Of a DNA stretch of 64,000 bases, positions 49,524-60,789 are shown in pieces. How positions within the stretch are numbered: the stretch's first letter is position 1; every line of letters starts with the position of its first letter. The notes below the pieces were generated by a model. That model had not been told where the DNA came from, ran no database searches, and saw only the letters and a list, made by a program, of their open reading frames with translations. A program made the position numbers and the translations under genes. The stretch comes from Telopea speciosissima (taxonomy: Eukaryota > Streptophyta > Magnoliopsida > Proteales > Proteaceae): assembly GCF_018873765.1 (NCBI RefSeq), contig NC_057917.1, positions 58,462,464-58,526,463 of the forward strand. Reading direction: 5' to 3'.

Positions 49524-50378
49524 TCAGTCGGATTCAACCGCGAATGTACGGCTTCCAGTCGCCACAGCCTTGTGAAGATCATCCATTCCGACTCTGGAAC
49601 ATGTGAACACGAATCTCTGCATCCGGTTCCCTTCATTCGCCATGGAATTCACTCCGTATCCCCATTGGCAGATCCCTTCCTTCAATTCGCAGAAGAATAT
49701 TTGCTCTGGATTCCGAGGATTGTTGGTGTAGATGGAACCACCTTCCATCGACGCACGCACGGTCGAGAGCGGTGAGTTTCTGTTCCTCATCTTCTCCACC
49801 ATCTCCGGCGGCATTTCCCCGACCGGCCTACACTCGTAGGTGTCATGATCCACTTCCCAGAGCCCAAGTCCGTGCAAGTCCTCAGGTTCCCCCATTAGCC
49901 CCACTAGAACCAGCCGGTCGTCGACGAATCCGATGGTGGAGTGAGTCACAGCCACAGCCACAGCCACAGCCACAGGTGGATTAATCTTGCTGGGATTCGA
50001 GATCTGCAGGTTCAGATTAAAGGTGTCTCCCCATTTCTTGGTTTCAGCATCGTAGGAGCAGATCAGACAGGAACGCTTCTCCAGCAGGTAGAGTTTGCGG
50101 TCGGTGGCGGTGGAGATCCAAGTGCTGGTGGTGGAGTCCTTGAACAACGACGGCATGCACTGACACGGGTTCCATCTCCCGGAGTTGACGTCGTACATTT
50201 CGATGGCGAGTGGGTCATCGATAAAGTCGCAGGTGCCACCGGCGACAAGGACGCGGGAGTAGAGGCGTGCGACGATGGGGTTCTCGTGCCACACAAATGG
50301 CGCTTTCACATGGTGCCAATTCAAGTGGAAGGGATCGAAGGAGAAAGAGAATCTGGTGGAGTGGGACGAAGGTTGCAA
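49524..50378 (-). pseudogene. F-box/kelch protein fragment (At1g23390-like), lacking the F-box
   Basis: The minus-strand frame is open for 284 codons to TGA/TAG-side 49524. F-box/kelch proteins are substrate adaptors of SCF ubiquitin ligases, the kelch propeller binding the target. Present here: FSFSFDPFHLNWHHVKAPF, VLVAGGTCDFIDDPLAIEMY, DVNSGRWNPCQCMP, STATDRKLYLLEKRS, DRLVLVGLMGEPEDL and the C-terminus near CSRVGMDDLHKAVA, all kelch-type. Absent: an ATG at the start and the roughly 100-120 N-terminal residues with the F-box. The frame begins abruptly after a low-complexity stretch. A (GCCACA)n repeat at 49949-49975 has lengthened a PVAVAVAVAV tract. Its position inside inverted repeats makes it a captured gene fragment. 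The open frame suggests recent capture or constraint. Confidence 0.8.
49949..49978. repeat. GCCACA hexanucleotide repeat within the F-box fragment
   Basis: About five tandem copies encode alternating Ala-Val on the minus strand. The length is a multiple of three, so the frame is preserved. Confidence 0.85.
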
Positions 50379-51145
50379 TGGTGGTGGGGCGGTGGTTGAA
50401 GAAGAAGAAATAGTGGTGGCTCCTACTTTTTTATGTTAGAAAAATAAAAAATTAGAATAAGATTATTTTAATTGAAGGGCAAAGTTGGTATTTAAAATGT
50501 ATTGTTTAACACAGTTCACTCACCGTCCATGAAAGATCTAGTTGTATATTTTAAAAACACAGGGGTGGTTCTGTATTTTATATAAACCTCACAGGGTGAC
50601 ATTGTAATTTTCCCTAATAGATAATAGATTCTCTATTATGGATTATGGCAAAAAAAGTTTTTCTTTCATTTTTTCAGTAGTTTAATGAGCATGTGCTCTT
50701 AAACCCTCAAAGTCGAGGGTAAAAGCGTCATTTGGATTATTTTTAGTAAGGCATGCTTCCCGCCCTCTCTTTTCTTCTTCTTCTACCTGCAAAGCCTTGC
50801 GATCTGGGAAGGCGATAGAGAGGGAGGGAGCAAGATCCATGGTGGAATAATCGGCCGATTGCTAAATTAGCTTCATTACCTTCTTCTACTTAGATCCCCT
50901 TTTTATTAAAAGAAAAAAAATTTCACAGCCCAAGCCACAAGGGGCCTGCGGGCAGACTGCTCAGTTGTAGAGGGATCGATTGCTGTTGGTTGTTTTAGAC
51001 TGCTCAACAATTCTAATTCATTCCAGATTCTTCTTTTATATGGGGCTAACATGGGGTGTTTCTGTATTTTCTCACCTAACTCTTATGGGAACCTACCAAT
51101 CGAACAATTTATCAGGGAATTTACGATCCTTGGACTGTTGAGCCC

Positions 51146-51436
51146 TTTGACGTTCGCGAGGTATTGGTTTCTCACGATTCCTTTTTTGTTTCAACTTCTA
51201 CTCTTGGTTGCAATTACTTCATTTTTTCCCCCTATTCAACGAGAATTAATCACTTCATATCCATGGAACTATAGCAAAAATAAATCACTTTGACGTTCGC
51301 GAGGTATTGGTTTCTCACGATTCCTTTTTTGTTTCAACTTCTACTCTTGGTTGCAACTACTTCATTTCCCCCCCCCCCCTATTCAACGAGAATTAATCTC
51401 TTCATATCCATGGAACTAAAGCAAAAAAATAAATCA
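51146..51436. repeat. Tandem duplication, 143-bp unit
   Basis: The unit beginning TTTGACGTTCGCGAGGTATT occurs at 51146 and again at 51289, nearly identical apart from a C run that is longer in the second copy (51367-51379). A CT microsatellite follows at about 51451-51470. Confidence 0.85.
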
Positions 51437-51478
51437 CTTCGTATCGAAAACTCTCTCTCTCTCTCTCTCACTTCGTAT

Positions 51479-54400
51479 TTTGACTAACTGTGTCTATAAA
51501 TTCCATAGTTAGAAATCTACCAGCCTTACTATGTTGGGCATAACCAATGAAGATACATTCAATTGCTTTTTCACATAATTTAGGTCTTTTAGAATCTGTT
51601 AATCTTACTAAGGCTCTACATCCCCTTACTTTGAAATATCTAAGAGAATGTTTTCTCTTCATCCAATGTTCATAGGGTATGACATTAGTCTTTTTATGAG
51701 GTATATGATTAAGTATAAAATAAGCAATTATTAATGCTTCCCCCCATAAATTTTTTTGTAAGTCAGAAGTAAGTAAAAATGTATTGACCATTTCTTTTAG
51801 AGTCCTATTTTTCTTTTTTGCTATACCATTTTGTTGAGGACTATAGGATGTCGTTGTTTGATGGATAATTCAATAAACTTCACAAAAATCATCAGTAGAG
51901 AAGTATTCTCTTCCTCTATCAGTTTGTAAGATTAAAATCTTACGACCTAATTGATTTTTCACTTCGATTTTATAGATTTTGAATTTCTCCAAAGCCTCAT
52001 CTTTAGTCCTTAACCGGTATACATATATGTATACTTTGAACAGTCATCTATAAAAGTAATAAAATATCTTTTACCATCTCTAGTTTAAATACCTTCTAAC
52101 TCACACAAATCAGAATGTACCAATTCTAAAATTTATGTATTCATTTCTATTTTCATAAAAGATTTTCTAGCAATTTTAGACTTGATGCATACAGAACATT
52201 TATCTTGACTAGGAGAAATGCATTTTGGTAATAAATCTAATTTAATCATATTTTTCATGCACTTATAATTAACATGTTCAAGTCTAGAATACCAAGTATC
52301 AAAAGTAGAAACAATGTAAGTAGAAGATAGATTTCCATTAATCATATTAAACTTATATATGTCATTCGATGCATAACCTTTTCCAACATAAATTCTCCCT
52401 TTGGACCCTATGATTTTGTTTGACTCAAAGAGGATTTTAAACCCATATTTGTCACAAGCTTACAGAGATTAGATTCTTCCTAATATTAGGAACATGAAGT
52501 ACATCATTCAAAGTAAGCTTCTTTGCGAATGTGAGATTCAGAACTACTGTGTCTTTTCCTATGTCCTTAGTAAGAGTGTCAATTTGGAACCAAAACCGAA
52601 ATCGTCCACGTAAAACCGTATAAAATCGTACTGTTGCAAAAATGGTATGATACGGTATGGTCAAACGATATTGATCACGGTACGGTACAATATCAGTATT
52701 GGGTACAATACCGTCGATATGTACCAAAACTGTACCATTATACCGAAACCATACCGAAACTATACCGTTTTGGGGGTATACTTGTAAAATTAAAAAAAAA
52801 TACCTAAAATCTAAATGGGTAAGATTAAATCCTAAAAGGCTAAAACCAACCCTACTAATTCCTTTCGGCCCTTTCCTCTTCGCCCTTCCTGTCTTCCTCC
52901 AGGCGCCCAGAGCGGCACTCCGGCAGAGGCCGTAGAGCCTCCTCAATTGAGTCCACCATATCTGAATAGTAGATGGAAACTATGAATCAACCTTTTAGCC
53001 AGAAGTGAAGAAGTTCAAATGCTTGAAGATGTTGCAGCTCGTCAATATGGGAGCCCATTGAAGCCGACCAGCGAAGGTGAACAAGCCCTTGCTTTCTCTC
53101 ACAATCCCCCGAACACCGCTGCAAAATCCGGTGAAGGTGAGTGACCGCTGCACACTGTAACCTCTGCAACCTTCTGCGAAGGCGAACCATCTCTGGTCTG
53201 AATCACGCCGTAGGCGAACAACCCCCTGCTTTCTCTCTCTCCTCTCTCCACTCCTCCTGAGAGACGAAAAGGAATTTCTCTCACAATCCCCAGTAACCTT
53301 AGGGCGAAGGCGAAACCACGGTTCTGCAACCTCTCAGGTTCGATTTTTTCTCTCAACTCTCTCTATGTCTCTCTCTCTCTGTAACTCTAGATGTTGCAAC
53401 CATATGCGTTTGAGGAAATACAGAGGAATATGGTTATGGAATTTGTGAGAAAAGAATGCCTAAATGGCTTGGCTTTGCTCATAGGTGAATAGAGGTTTTA
53501 GCTTTTTCTTTACCCATCTCAATCACTTTTCTCTTTCTCTCTGAAACTGTCCATGTTGGGGTTTTGTCTTCATCCCATGGATTTACCTTCTTTAAGTTTT
53601 TAAGTTTTTTCATTTTAATTATTCTAATAAAGAATTTTCTTTTCCTCTTTTGATCTAATGTATATATTTTTTGGTCAATGAACCAGTAATTCTCCAATCG
53701 GTACCGAATTTGTACTAGCTTTAAAACCGCTTTTCCATACCGTTTTTCATACCGTACCGAAACCATACTAAAATGGTACGGTATCGGTATTGAAAATGGT
53801 ATTTTTAAATGGTACGATACCGTATCGGTATTGGGTACCTATTTTTGGGACCGTACCGGTTGACAAGCCTAGTCCTTAACAGTTGAAAATTCTTCCATAA
53901 AGAGATTTTGTCCATCTGCTATAGGTTCATAAATCTTGAACAAATTTTTGTTTTTGGCAATATGTTTGGTTGCATCGAAATCAATCCACCATTTTCCATC
54001 ATCACCAACTGTGTATGCTTCATATATCATAGCAGCCGAATTATCATTGTCAACCATGTTGGTGTGGCCCTTTTGTTGCTTCTCCTGGAAATAAACTCTA
54101 CACTGTTTCTTGAGATGACCGGGTTTTCTGTATTTTCAACATGTCTCTTTAGGGATAGTAAAATTTCTCTTCTTCTTATTTGAAACAGTTCCTTGACCAT
54201 CATACTTTCACTTTTTGTCTTTGGAAGATTCATTTTCTATAACATGAGCCTTTGGAAAATTTTCCTCCAATTCAAGTTTGTCTAACTTGCGAATTCTCTT
54301 CAGCTTGGATATATTTGATCAACTCTTGAATAGTCATTGCATCTTTCTTTTATTTCAATTCTTTCCGATAATCTTTCCGAGCAAGAGGTAATTTAGAAAT

Positions 54401-55000
54401 AATTGTAGATACTTGGAAAGATTCAAGAGAATGGCCCTCAGAGATTATTTGATTCATGAGAACTTGCAACTCATAAGTTTGTGAAATAATGGACTTATCA
54501 CCTAACATTCTATAATCAAATAACTTACTCACAAGAAACTTCTTATTGTCAGTATCTTCAATCTTGTACTTTTTGTCGAGATCCTCCCATAGTTCTTTTG
54601 ATGTGCTTTCTGCAAATTTGGGCTCGTACACATCATAAAGTGAGTTTGACAAACCATTGAGAATGTAACCTTTACACATGAAATCGACTTGTTCCCACTG
54701 CTGGCACTGCTTGATTTGTACTAGTGTTTCTCCACTTGAAAGTTCTCCATTGGTGTTTGTCGATGCCGTTGGCTTCTCTTTATTCAGAACATGAGCAATC
54801 TTCAAAGCAGTGAGGAAGAAATACATCTTCCCTTTCCAACGCTTGAAGAACGACCTATCGAACTTGTCCAGTTTACTAATTTTGTTCCCAGGTATCTTCA
54901 TTATTGTAGTCTTCTCCATTGAATCAAATACTGCCTTAAGATTGTTAGAAAAATTGATAGCAAAAATGGAGAGGACGGTGAGACTGCCCAAGTCGAACAA
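51479..55000 (-). pseudogene. Degenerate copia element relic (gag, protease, integrase), split by a hAT-like insertion
   Basis: On the minus strand: gag at 55000-54350 (KLDKFDRSFFKRWKGKMYFF, LWEDLDKKYKIEDTDNKKFL), a nucleocapsid knuckle with its first Cys pair damaged by a stop (RKPGHLKKQC, about 54100), the protease region WWIDFDATKHI (about 53980, active site changed from DSGA to DFDA), then after the insertion VLHVPNIRKNLIS (about 52480), GAG-pre-integrase (DTWYSRLEHVN, CSVCIKSKIARKS) and the integrase C-terminal part (NTFLLTSDLQKNLWGEAL, YFKVRGCRALV). RT and RNase H are absent: the relic stops at 51479 beside the CT repeat. Multiple stops; non-functional. Confidence 0.82.
52571..53871. 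mobile_element. hAT-like non-autonomous element (1,301 bp) with 8-bp TSD
   Basis: The flanks GTCCTTAG (52563-52570) and GTCCTTAA (53872-53879) match at seven of eight bases. The ends TAAGAGTGTCAA and, inverted, TAGGCTTGTCAA form short terminal inverted repeats. Both subterminal regions are rich in GGTACGGTATCGG-type repeats. Removing it joins the copia protease frame (STVKD to IGKDTVVL). No transposase is seen; the interior (about 52850-53400) is gene-like in GC but has no recognised domain. Confidence 0.82.
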
Positions 55001-55697
55001 ACACGTTATGTCCTTAAGTTAGTATTTGCACCCTTATTACTGCAACGAGTTATAGGAAATTTGCCTCCCAAGATAAATCAGGCTGACTTGATCACTGGTT
55101 TGCAGAGATAGTAATCAACTTGAAACCATGAGAGTTATTATATTTGAAAGACTGAATTCGTGGGTTGTTTATGAGCTTGGAAATGGCTATTCAGATAGAT
55201 TACAACTATTGGGCTCACATGACATCAAAGCGCCTCACGCACGTGCATACGTACGTGCTCGGACTATCACCGTCCTTGCAAGTGCACCTTAGAAACTCTT
55301 CTAAACATAATATGTGATAGTAAAGGCACTAACACATATAACCCACATGATACTTTTCTTCACAACCGATGTGGGATTAAAATCCCAAATCAATTGTTTG
55401 AAAATTCCAACATCCTCCATTAGGACCATTACTGAGAGAAGTATGAGATTAAAAAATCTATCTTATCAACTTTCTCCTGGCCTTGGATACTCTTTGTTTT
55501 TGTTATTTAAGACTGTTTATTTCCAGATAAAAACCATGTTAAAGGAAAATTTTTAGGTAAAACTAAAACTAGGATTTACCTTAAAAATGTTCTTTAGAGG
55601 GGTAGATATAGTAAGTAAATTCAGTTTGAAAGACATGCTAGAAAATTTCGAAGTTTCGAACTGTTAAAGTGGGGAAGCATACTAGCTGAAGTGCTTG
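55001..55697. other. Sequence between the copia relic and the CACTA end
   Basis: This is probably the leader/LTR side of the copia relic, but I found no clear LTR end or PBS. No coding sequence is supported. CACGTGCATACGTACGTGC near 55240 is a local near-palindrome. Confidence 0.4.
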
Positions 55698-56010
55698 CAC
55701 TACAACAAAAATGGTCATTTACGACAGTATTTTTACAATAGATTTTTTTTCCTATCGTAAAAAGACTTATTTACAACGAAAATTTAATTCTATGACTAAA
55801 AATCCAGTAATTAACGACGATATGATATTATCGTAGTACAAGAATAAGAAACGACGGATATTTCGTTTTTCGTCGTGAATTTTTAGTCTTTAACGACAGA
55901 AATAAATTACTATGGTTAAAAATGATTTGAAATGACGGATATTAATATTCTGTCGTTAAACATACATTTTTTACGATAGTAAAATAATACCGTTGTTAAT
56001 AATTTTATCT
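55698..56010 (+). mobile_element. Terminal region of a CACTA (En/Spm-type) transposon
   Basis: The end begins CACTACAACAAAAATGG, the canonical CACTA terminus of plants. It is followed by about 300 bp of clustered subterminal repeats of AACGACGG and CGTCGT in both orientations (ACGACAG, CGACGAT, GACGGATAT), the usual binding array for a CACTA transposase. No opposite end (TTGTTGTAGTG) was found in the window, and no transposase domain was recognised. Confidence 0.65.
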
Positions 56011-57562
56011 GTATGTAACCGTGTTTAACATTTTTTTACCACCGAACTCTGTTTCCGTCCTATTAATATGGTATGATATGACGGATTTTTTTGGCTACCG
56101 TTGTAATCCTTTTTCCCTTTTGTCTTTTGGTTTTCCTTTTTTTTTTTTTTTAAATTTCCTGCTTCACCCTCTGACATTTGATTTTTCCTGCCTTTTTTTT
56201 TTCGTTTCAGTCTTTCACTCTCTCTCTCTCTCGTGCCCTAACAAACTCCTCTCATCTCTCTCTCGTCCTCACCCTCGCCCTCATTCTACCTCTGGTTGCT
56301 CTCTTAATCTCAATCTCTCTCTCTCTCTCTCTCCCCCTCTTATATTCTCACGGTCAATATATCTCTGTCTCCTTCCCTATGGGTTTCCAAGAGATCATTG
56401 AGGAGAATAGCTTAGATAAACAAAAGCGGTTCCTGTGATTTAAAGAAGGTATGCTATTTTTGAATGTGATTGTTTCCTTTTTATCTTAACATATTTTATT
56501 CTGTTTTCTTCCTCTGAACTTAATTACTGCCTCCATAGCTCTCCTTCTTCCGATTCTTTTGTTATACCTTGTTTTCTTTTTCTTAACCCCCCCTTTTTTT
56601 TAACTAGGGATTCAACCGTTTAATGTCTTCTACATATGTGTGTTCTTGTTGCTTCCGGAGTAGAAGGCAAGTCCCCTGTTAATATGATTGAAAGAGAAAA
56701 AGATCAAAGAGGGTTGAAGATCAAGCTATTGGGTTGCTTCTCAAAGAAAAAAAAAAAACAGTTCTTGAATACCTAAAGGTTGATCTTTGAAGCAACTTAC
56801 TAGGCTTCCTTTTCCCATCCTTGGACGCACTTCCTACTTTCATCCATGACTTTCGGATTCCTCCCTAAGGCCTTCTGGGTTTGCATTCATATTGCCCTGT
56901 TCATTTTGATACTTTTCATGCGTTGCTTGTTGATTTAAGTGTACATGTCACTATACTGCAAGCTGGAGCCTACACTCCTCCAAAGAAGGTATCCAGGTTA
57001 GCCAAGTGTCAGTAAGACAGTAACATTTCTATCATGTCTACAAAGGCCTATGCGTATTATAATTGCATTTATCCATGTCTGCATTTATCTTTATGTATAC
57101 TATGTGTGTTCTGCATGTTAAATTGTTTGAATAACTTGTGGAATTGGAATATTTCAGTGATTTTCTTACAGTTGGAGATGTTGCTCTTGAAAATTGTGAT
57201 AAGTCCAATCAAGTATGTACTACTTTCAGTTTAATCCTCTTTTATTTTGACAATTTGACCTTTTCATACCTTATTGAGACCACAGTGCTTAGTAGTCAAC
57301 ACCTCTTTGCTCAAGTGGTGGAAAGTATTTTAAGTCAATGAAGTGGATTCTTGTTTCTGTTTCTCCTATTTGTCTTCTTCTCCCCCCCCCCTTCCCTTTC
57401 TTTGTAGGGTTTCAAATCTTGGTATTTACTGATTTGCTCAAGTATGCTTGTGTTTTTAGTATTCACTCAAAATTTTCTCAAGGAGATTGTGTTGTGTGTA
57501 GAAAATTTTTAAAGATCTGAAAATTTCAAGCATCCATCTAAAACTTATATGTACATAAGAGC
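56011..57562. other. No convincing gene; isolated exon-like segments
   Basis: Pyrimidine-rich DNA (CT tracts at 56217-56232 and 56312-56332) precedes a short frame MGFQEIIEENSLDKQKRFL. A segment at about 57171-57212 has an acceptor-like and a donor-like edge and reads VGDVALENCDKSNQ. I cannot link these into a gene or recognise a family. Confidence 0.3.
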
Positions 57563-57690
57563 TGTGACTTAAACTCTGTTTCAGCTGGTAAAGTCTTGGG
57601 CTTGTTGTAGCTGAGATTGGGGATCAAGTCCCGCCTTCACCACTTGCCCCTTGGTGAATGTATACAAATCAATTTCGTTTTGACTAAAAA
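57563..57690 (+). mobile_element. SINE-like tRNA-derived fragment
   Basis: GCTGGTAAAGTCTTGGGC and a T-arm-like GGGGATCAAGTCCCGCC give degenerate A and B boxes, followed by an unrelated 3' tail ending in an A run. It stands directly before the Au-like SINE. Family uncertain. Confidence 0.45.
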
Positions 57691-57704
57691 ACAACACTGT
57701 TTTA

Positions 57705-57872
57705 AGGGCAAGCCTTGGTGAAACGGTAAGGTTGCTCCATTATGACCAAGTAGTTACAGGTTCGAATCTAGAAACAGCCTCTCTGTGAAAGCAGGGGTAA
57801 GGCTGCGTAAATTATGACCCTCCTTAGACCCTGTAGTGGCGGGAGACTTGTGCACTGGGTACATCCCTTACT
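57705..57872 (+). mobile_element. Au-type SINE with 9-bp TSD
   Basis: It starts AGGGCAAGCCTTGGTGAAAC, carries a box B GGTTCGAATCT, then the family-typical AGCCTCTCTGTGAAAGCAGG, and ends after a GTGCACTGGGT block. The flanks ACTGTTTTA (57696-57704) and AGTGTTTTA (57873-57881) differ at one position. Au SINEs are widespread in flowering plants. The identification is from remembered consensus. Confidence 0.8.
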
Positions 57873-57881
57873 AGTGTTTTA

Positions 57882-60663
57882 TTTCCTTTTCTTTTTATTT
57901 TAGGAAATTTCTACTTGGCACTTCATTCTCTACTCACATTGTTTCTTCTTACAGTCACAGAACAATGGTGGAGGTGTCATTCTCTTTGGATGTTGAGGAA
58001 GAAAAGCCATTCTAGGTATTTTTGTAATTTCTTTCCAAAAACTGTGGTCCCTTTATTTTTTTTCTTCAAGTGAGGTTGGGGAAATTTTAATACACTCCAT
58101 ACGTCATAATTGTATATAGGAAAAGATTAATTCCTTATATTCAACGCGAAGTCTTTAATTTTAAGTTTTTAGCAAATTCAAACTTGAAGTCATTGTTTCT
58201 GTCCGTGGAGGATTCAACTAGAATGTGGAAAAGGGTTCGGTTATCTGAATGGGATATGGGAATCTATGCTTTGCCACCCAATCATGCGTTTCTGAAAGGC
58301 ATTTAAAAGGTGATTTTGGAAATGGATTTGATAATTTCCTATGAAATTGGGGAATTGCATCCCTCACCATGGAAAACAGATTTAGAGTTCCTATATATTG
58401 AAATTCCTATGGTGTTGCATTGCTCTTTGAATAATGTGGGATAACAGGGATGTCTGCACTTTATTTATTTTTTTCCCCATTTTATAATGTTGAATCTGAG
58501 ATGCTCTGAGGCAAGATATCTTCTGTTAATTTGTTTTTGAGTATTTGTATCTGAGATTCATTGAATTTGACTGTTGCTGCATTGAAATATTTGTTCCTTC
58601 GATGCATTGCATCCGAGAATATAGCTTTGATTTCGTAGTGAATATCTGTGAGTTTTGAAACTTTGATGTAGTTAAACCTGTTACCTTCACTCTAACACTG
58701 CTATAGTTTACAAGTGCTTGGTATTAGTTCCCTTTCTCTCTCATCGTATATTGTCTTCTAGTAATAAGGCCTTATGGGAAGGGAACCAATACCAAGCAAT
58801 TAAACCTCCTACTTGAGACAAGAAGAAAGCTGAGGTAAGGAAGAAAGGAATATCGGTTCAATCTCTAATCGATCCTCGAAAAACAATCGGTTTCAAAGCA
58901 AACCAAAACCAATTTAAATTATCTGATAACCATATGTATTGGCATAGGTGGATTTTTTAACCTAGGCTAGCACATACCAAACACAATTGTATATTTAAAC
59001 AGATGCATTGAATCATAAATACAGCAAGTGGGTTGCTCCTGTACAAAGACACAGAGCAAAACCCATTTCCTATTTCCTCTCAATTTTTCTATAGAGAATA
59101 GAGAGAAAGGACTTACTATAATAAGAAAAGGACAGAACAGAACAAGTAGACCATGGTTCAAAAAGGATTATATCCAACAAATGTAGTAATCCACAATGTA
59201 TATACACCCAACTTTACCAATTTGTTATTTCATTTCCATCTGGTGGTGTGTGGTAATTATCTGATTAATTGATTGAATGGCAAGTTATTTTCAAATGACA
59301 GTTTTTATCAATCCTAATTAGGACCTTAAATTGGGTTAAAACTTAATTAGAAGGCTTCATTGTTTAAAAACCAATTTTTTCCCTCTAGAGGGTGATAGAG
59401 GGAAAATGGAATTTGGTCAGTTGTCATATCTCTGGGATGGAGAAATCACTGGTTGTTTTCATTCAATTTTCAAATGCTGGAGTGTATCTTAGGGACGATG
59501 TGGGATCCAAAATAGAAGGGGGGAAAAATAACCAACCACCAAAATAGAACATTAACAATGCTAGAACTTGGCTGTCGGTTAATAGTTTTAGAGTGAACTT
59601 CTGACAGAAATAACCAACCACCAAAATAGAAACTAGACTTCCTAGTTGGGATCAATACATTGGTTGAAGGTAGGTAGTAAGGGAATAAAACAGTCTTCAA
59701 TATCTCAGCAAAAGTTAGTGGTTAGATGCTTAGATATAAACAAGTCATGGAATTAGAAAGTAGGATTCAGAACTAGTAACTAAGTAATATTGGAGAACTC
59801 AGCTGTTGGATCAGCACCAAAACACCATCACAGGAAGGGGTTGTTGAGTTGATTAAGCATTAAAAAATCAGCAAGAATCTGTTTGGTGGATATGCAGATC
59901 AAAGAGGATGAAAAAAAATCTCAGCAAGCTCCTTGGATTTTTTGAATCACAAGGGGCTGTTTTGTATCCTCCAATTAGCAACTGTTGCAGCCACAGCTGG
60001 GTACTCTTCTCAGGAATCAATATGGTTCCCAGTAGCAATGAAACATCTTCGGTAAGATTTCACTTATTCTCTTGTTAAACAAATCTCTGTCTTTAAGTTT
60101 TTTGCTTTCTATTAATTCCGTTGTTTTTGGGTTCATTGACTAAGTTCCTTGAGTTAATATATCTTCCATGTGCTCCATTGTCTTTAATTTTTTTGTTTTC
60201 TATTTATCTTCTTCTCTCCCCCCCCCCCCCAACCCCTATCTTTCACATTTTAATCCTCTTCAGCTTTCATCTGTCAGCATTGATTGTCTGAAATATCATT
60301 AATTTTATGTATTCTAAGGTTATGGAAAGGTTAAAAAAAGGCAAACCATGAGAACAAAAAAGGCAGCTTTTCTTGCCTATGTACTCCAGCATCTTTGGTG
60401 GAATCACGATTGATCCTGCAACAATGGTAATCCCCATGGATGATCACATGGTCCATAGAGGACATGATGTTTTCGATACAGCAGCTATAATGGATGGATA
60501 AGATATTGCAGCTTAATAACATGTCTGTACCTACCTAAAAACACAAAATAAAGAAAAGAGACGGATTCCAATTCCAGATTAGTCCCAGCTAGAATCAAGC
60601 TCTAGAAAACAGATTTAGAGTTCCTATTGAAATTCCTAGTTGGATTGAGATTTTCATCTTCAA
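57882..60663. other. No gene recognised
   Basis: AT-rich DNA with a direct repeat of ATAACCAACCACCAAAATAG (about 59527 and 59611), a C run near 60220-60230 and isolated exon-like strings (about 57955-58016 and 59950-60051) that I cannot assign. Confidence 0.4.
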
Positions 60664-60773
60664 GGGTGGGCCTTGGTGCTACGGTAAGGTTGCTCAATAG
60701 CCCATTGTGACCAAGTGGTCACGGGTTCAAGTCTCAAAATAGACTCTCTGTGAAAGCAAGGGTAAGGCCTCTA
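60664..60773 (+). mobile_element. Au-type SINE, 3'-truncated
   Basis: It shares GGGCCTTGGTG, ACGGTAAGGTTGCTC, the box B-like CGGGTTCAAGTC and CTCTCTGTGAAAGCAAGGG with the copy at 57705, then breaks into a GT microsatellite (60774-60789). Confidence 0.75.
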
Positions 60774-60789
60774 TGTGTGTGTGTGTGTT

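Larger units (their letters stand above)
49006..50619. mobile_element. Pack-MULE-like element carrying an F-box/kelch fragment
   Basis: Inverted ends of at least 75 bp: the left starts TAGAGAAAATTACATTG, the right complement TAGGGAAAATTACAATG, and both continue with TATATAAAATACA and TTTTTAAAATATACA at matching distances. The 9-bp flanks GATAATTGA (48997-49005) and GATAATAGA (50620-50628) agree at eight positions, the size expected for a Mutator-type insertion. Between the ends is the 3' portion of a kelch-type F-box gene and no transposase. Confidence 0.72.

Noticed and set aside
56378-56440. Short ORF MGFQEIIEENSLDKQKRFL as a gene start
   Set aside because: Only 19 codons, no recognisable downstream exon in phase.
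57953-58016. Exon-like segment with MVEVSFSLDVEEEKPF frame
   Set aside because: Splice-like edges exist but no linkable coding exons or family; could be chance in AT-rich DNA.
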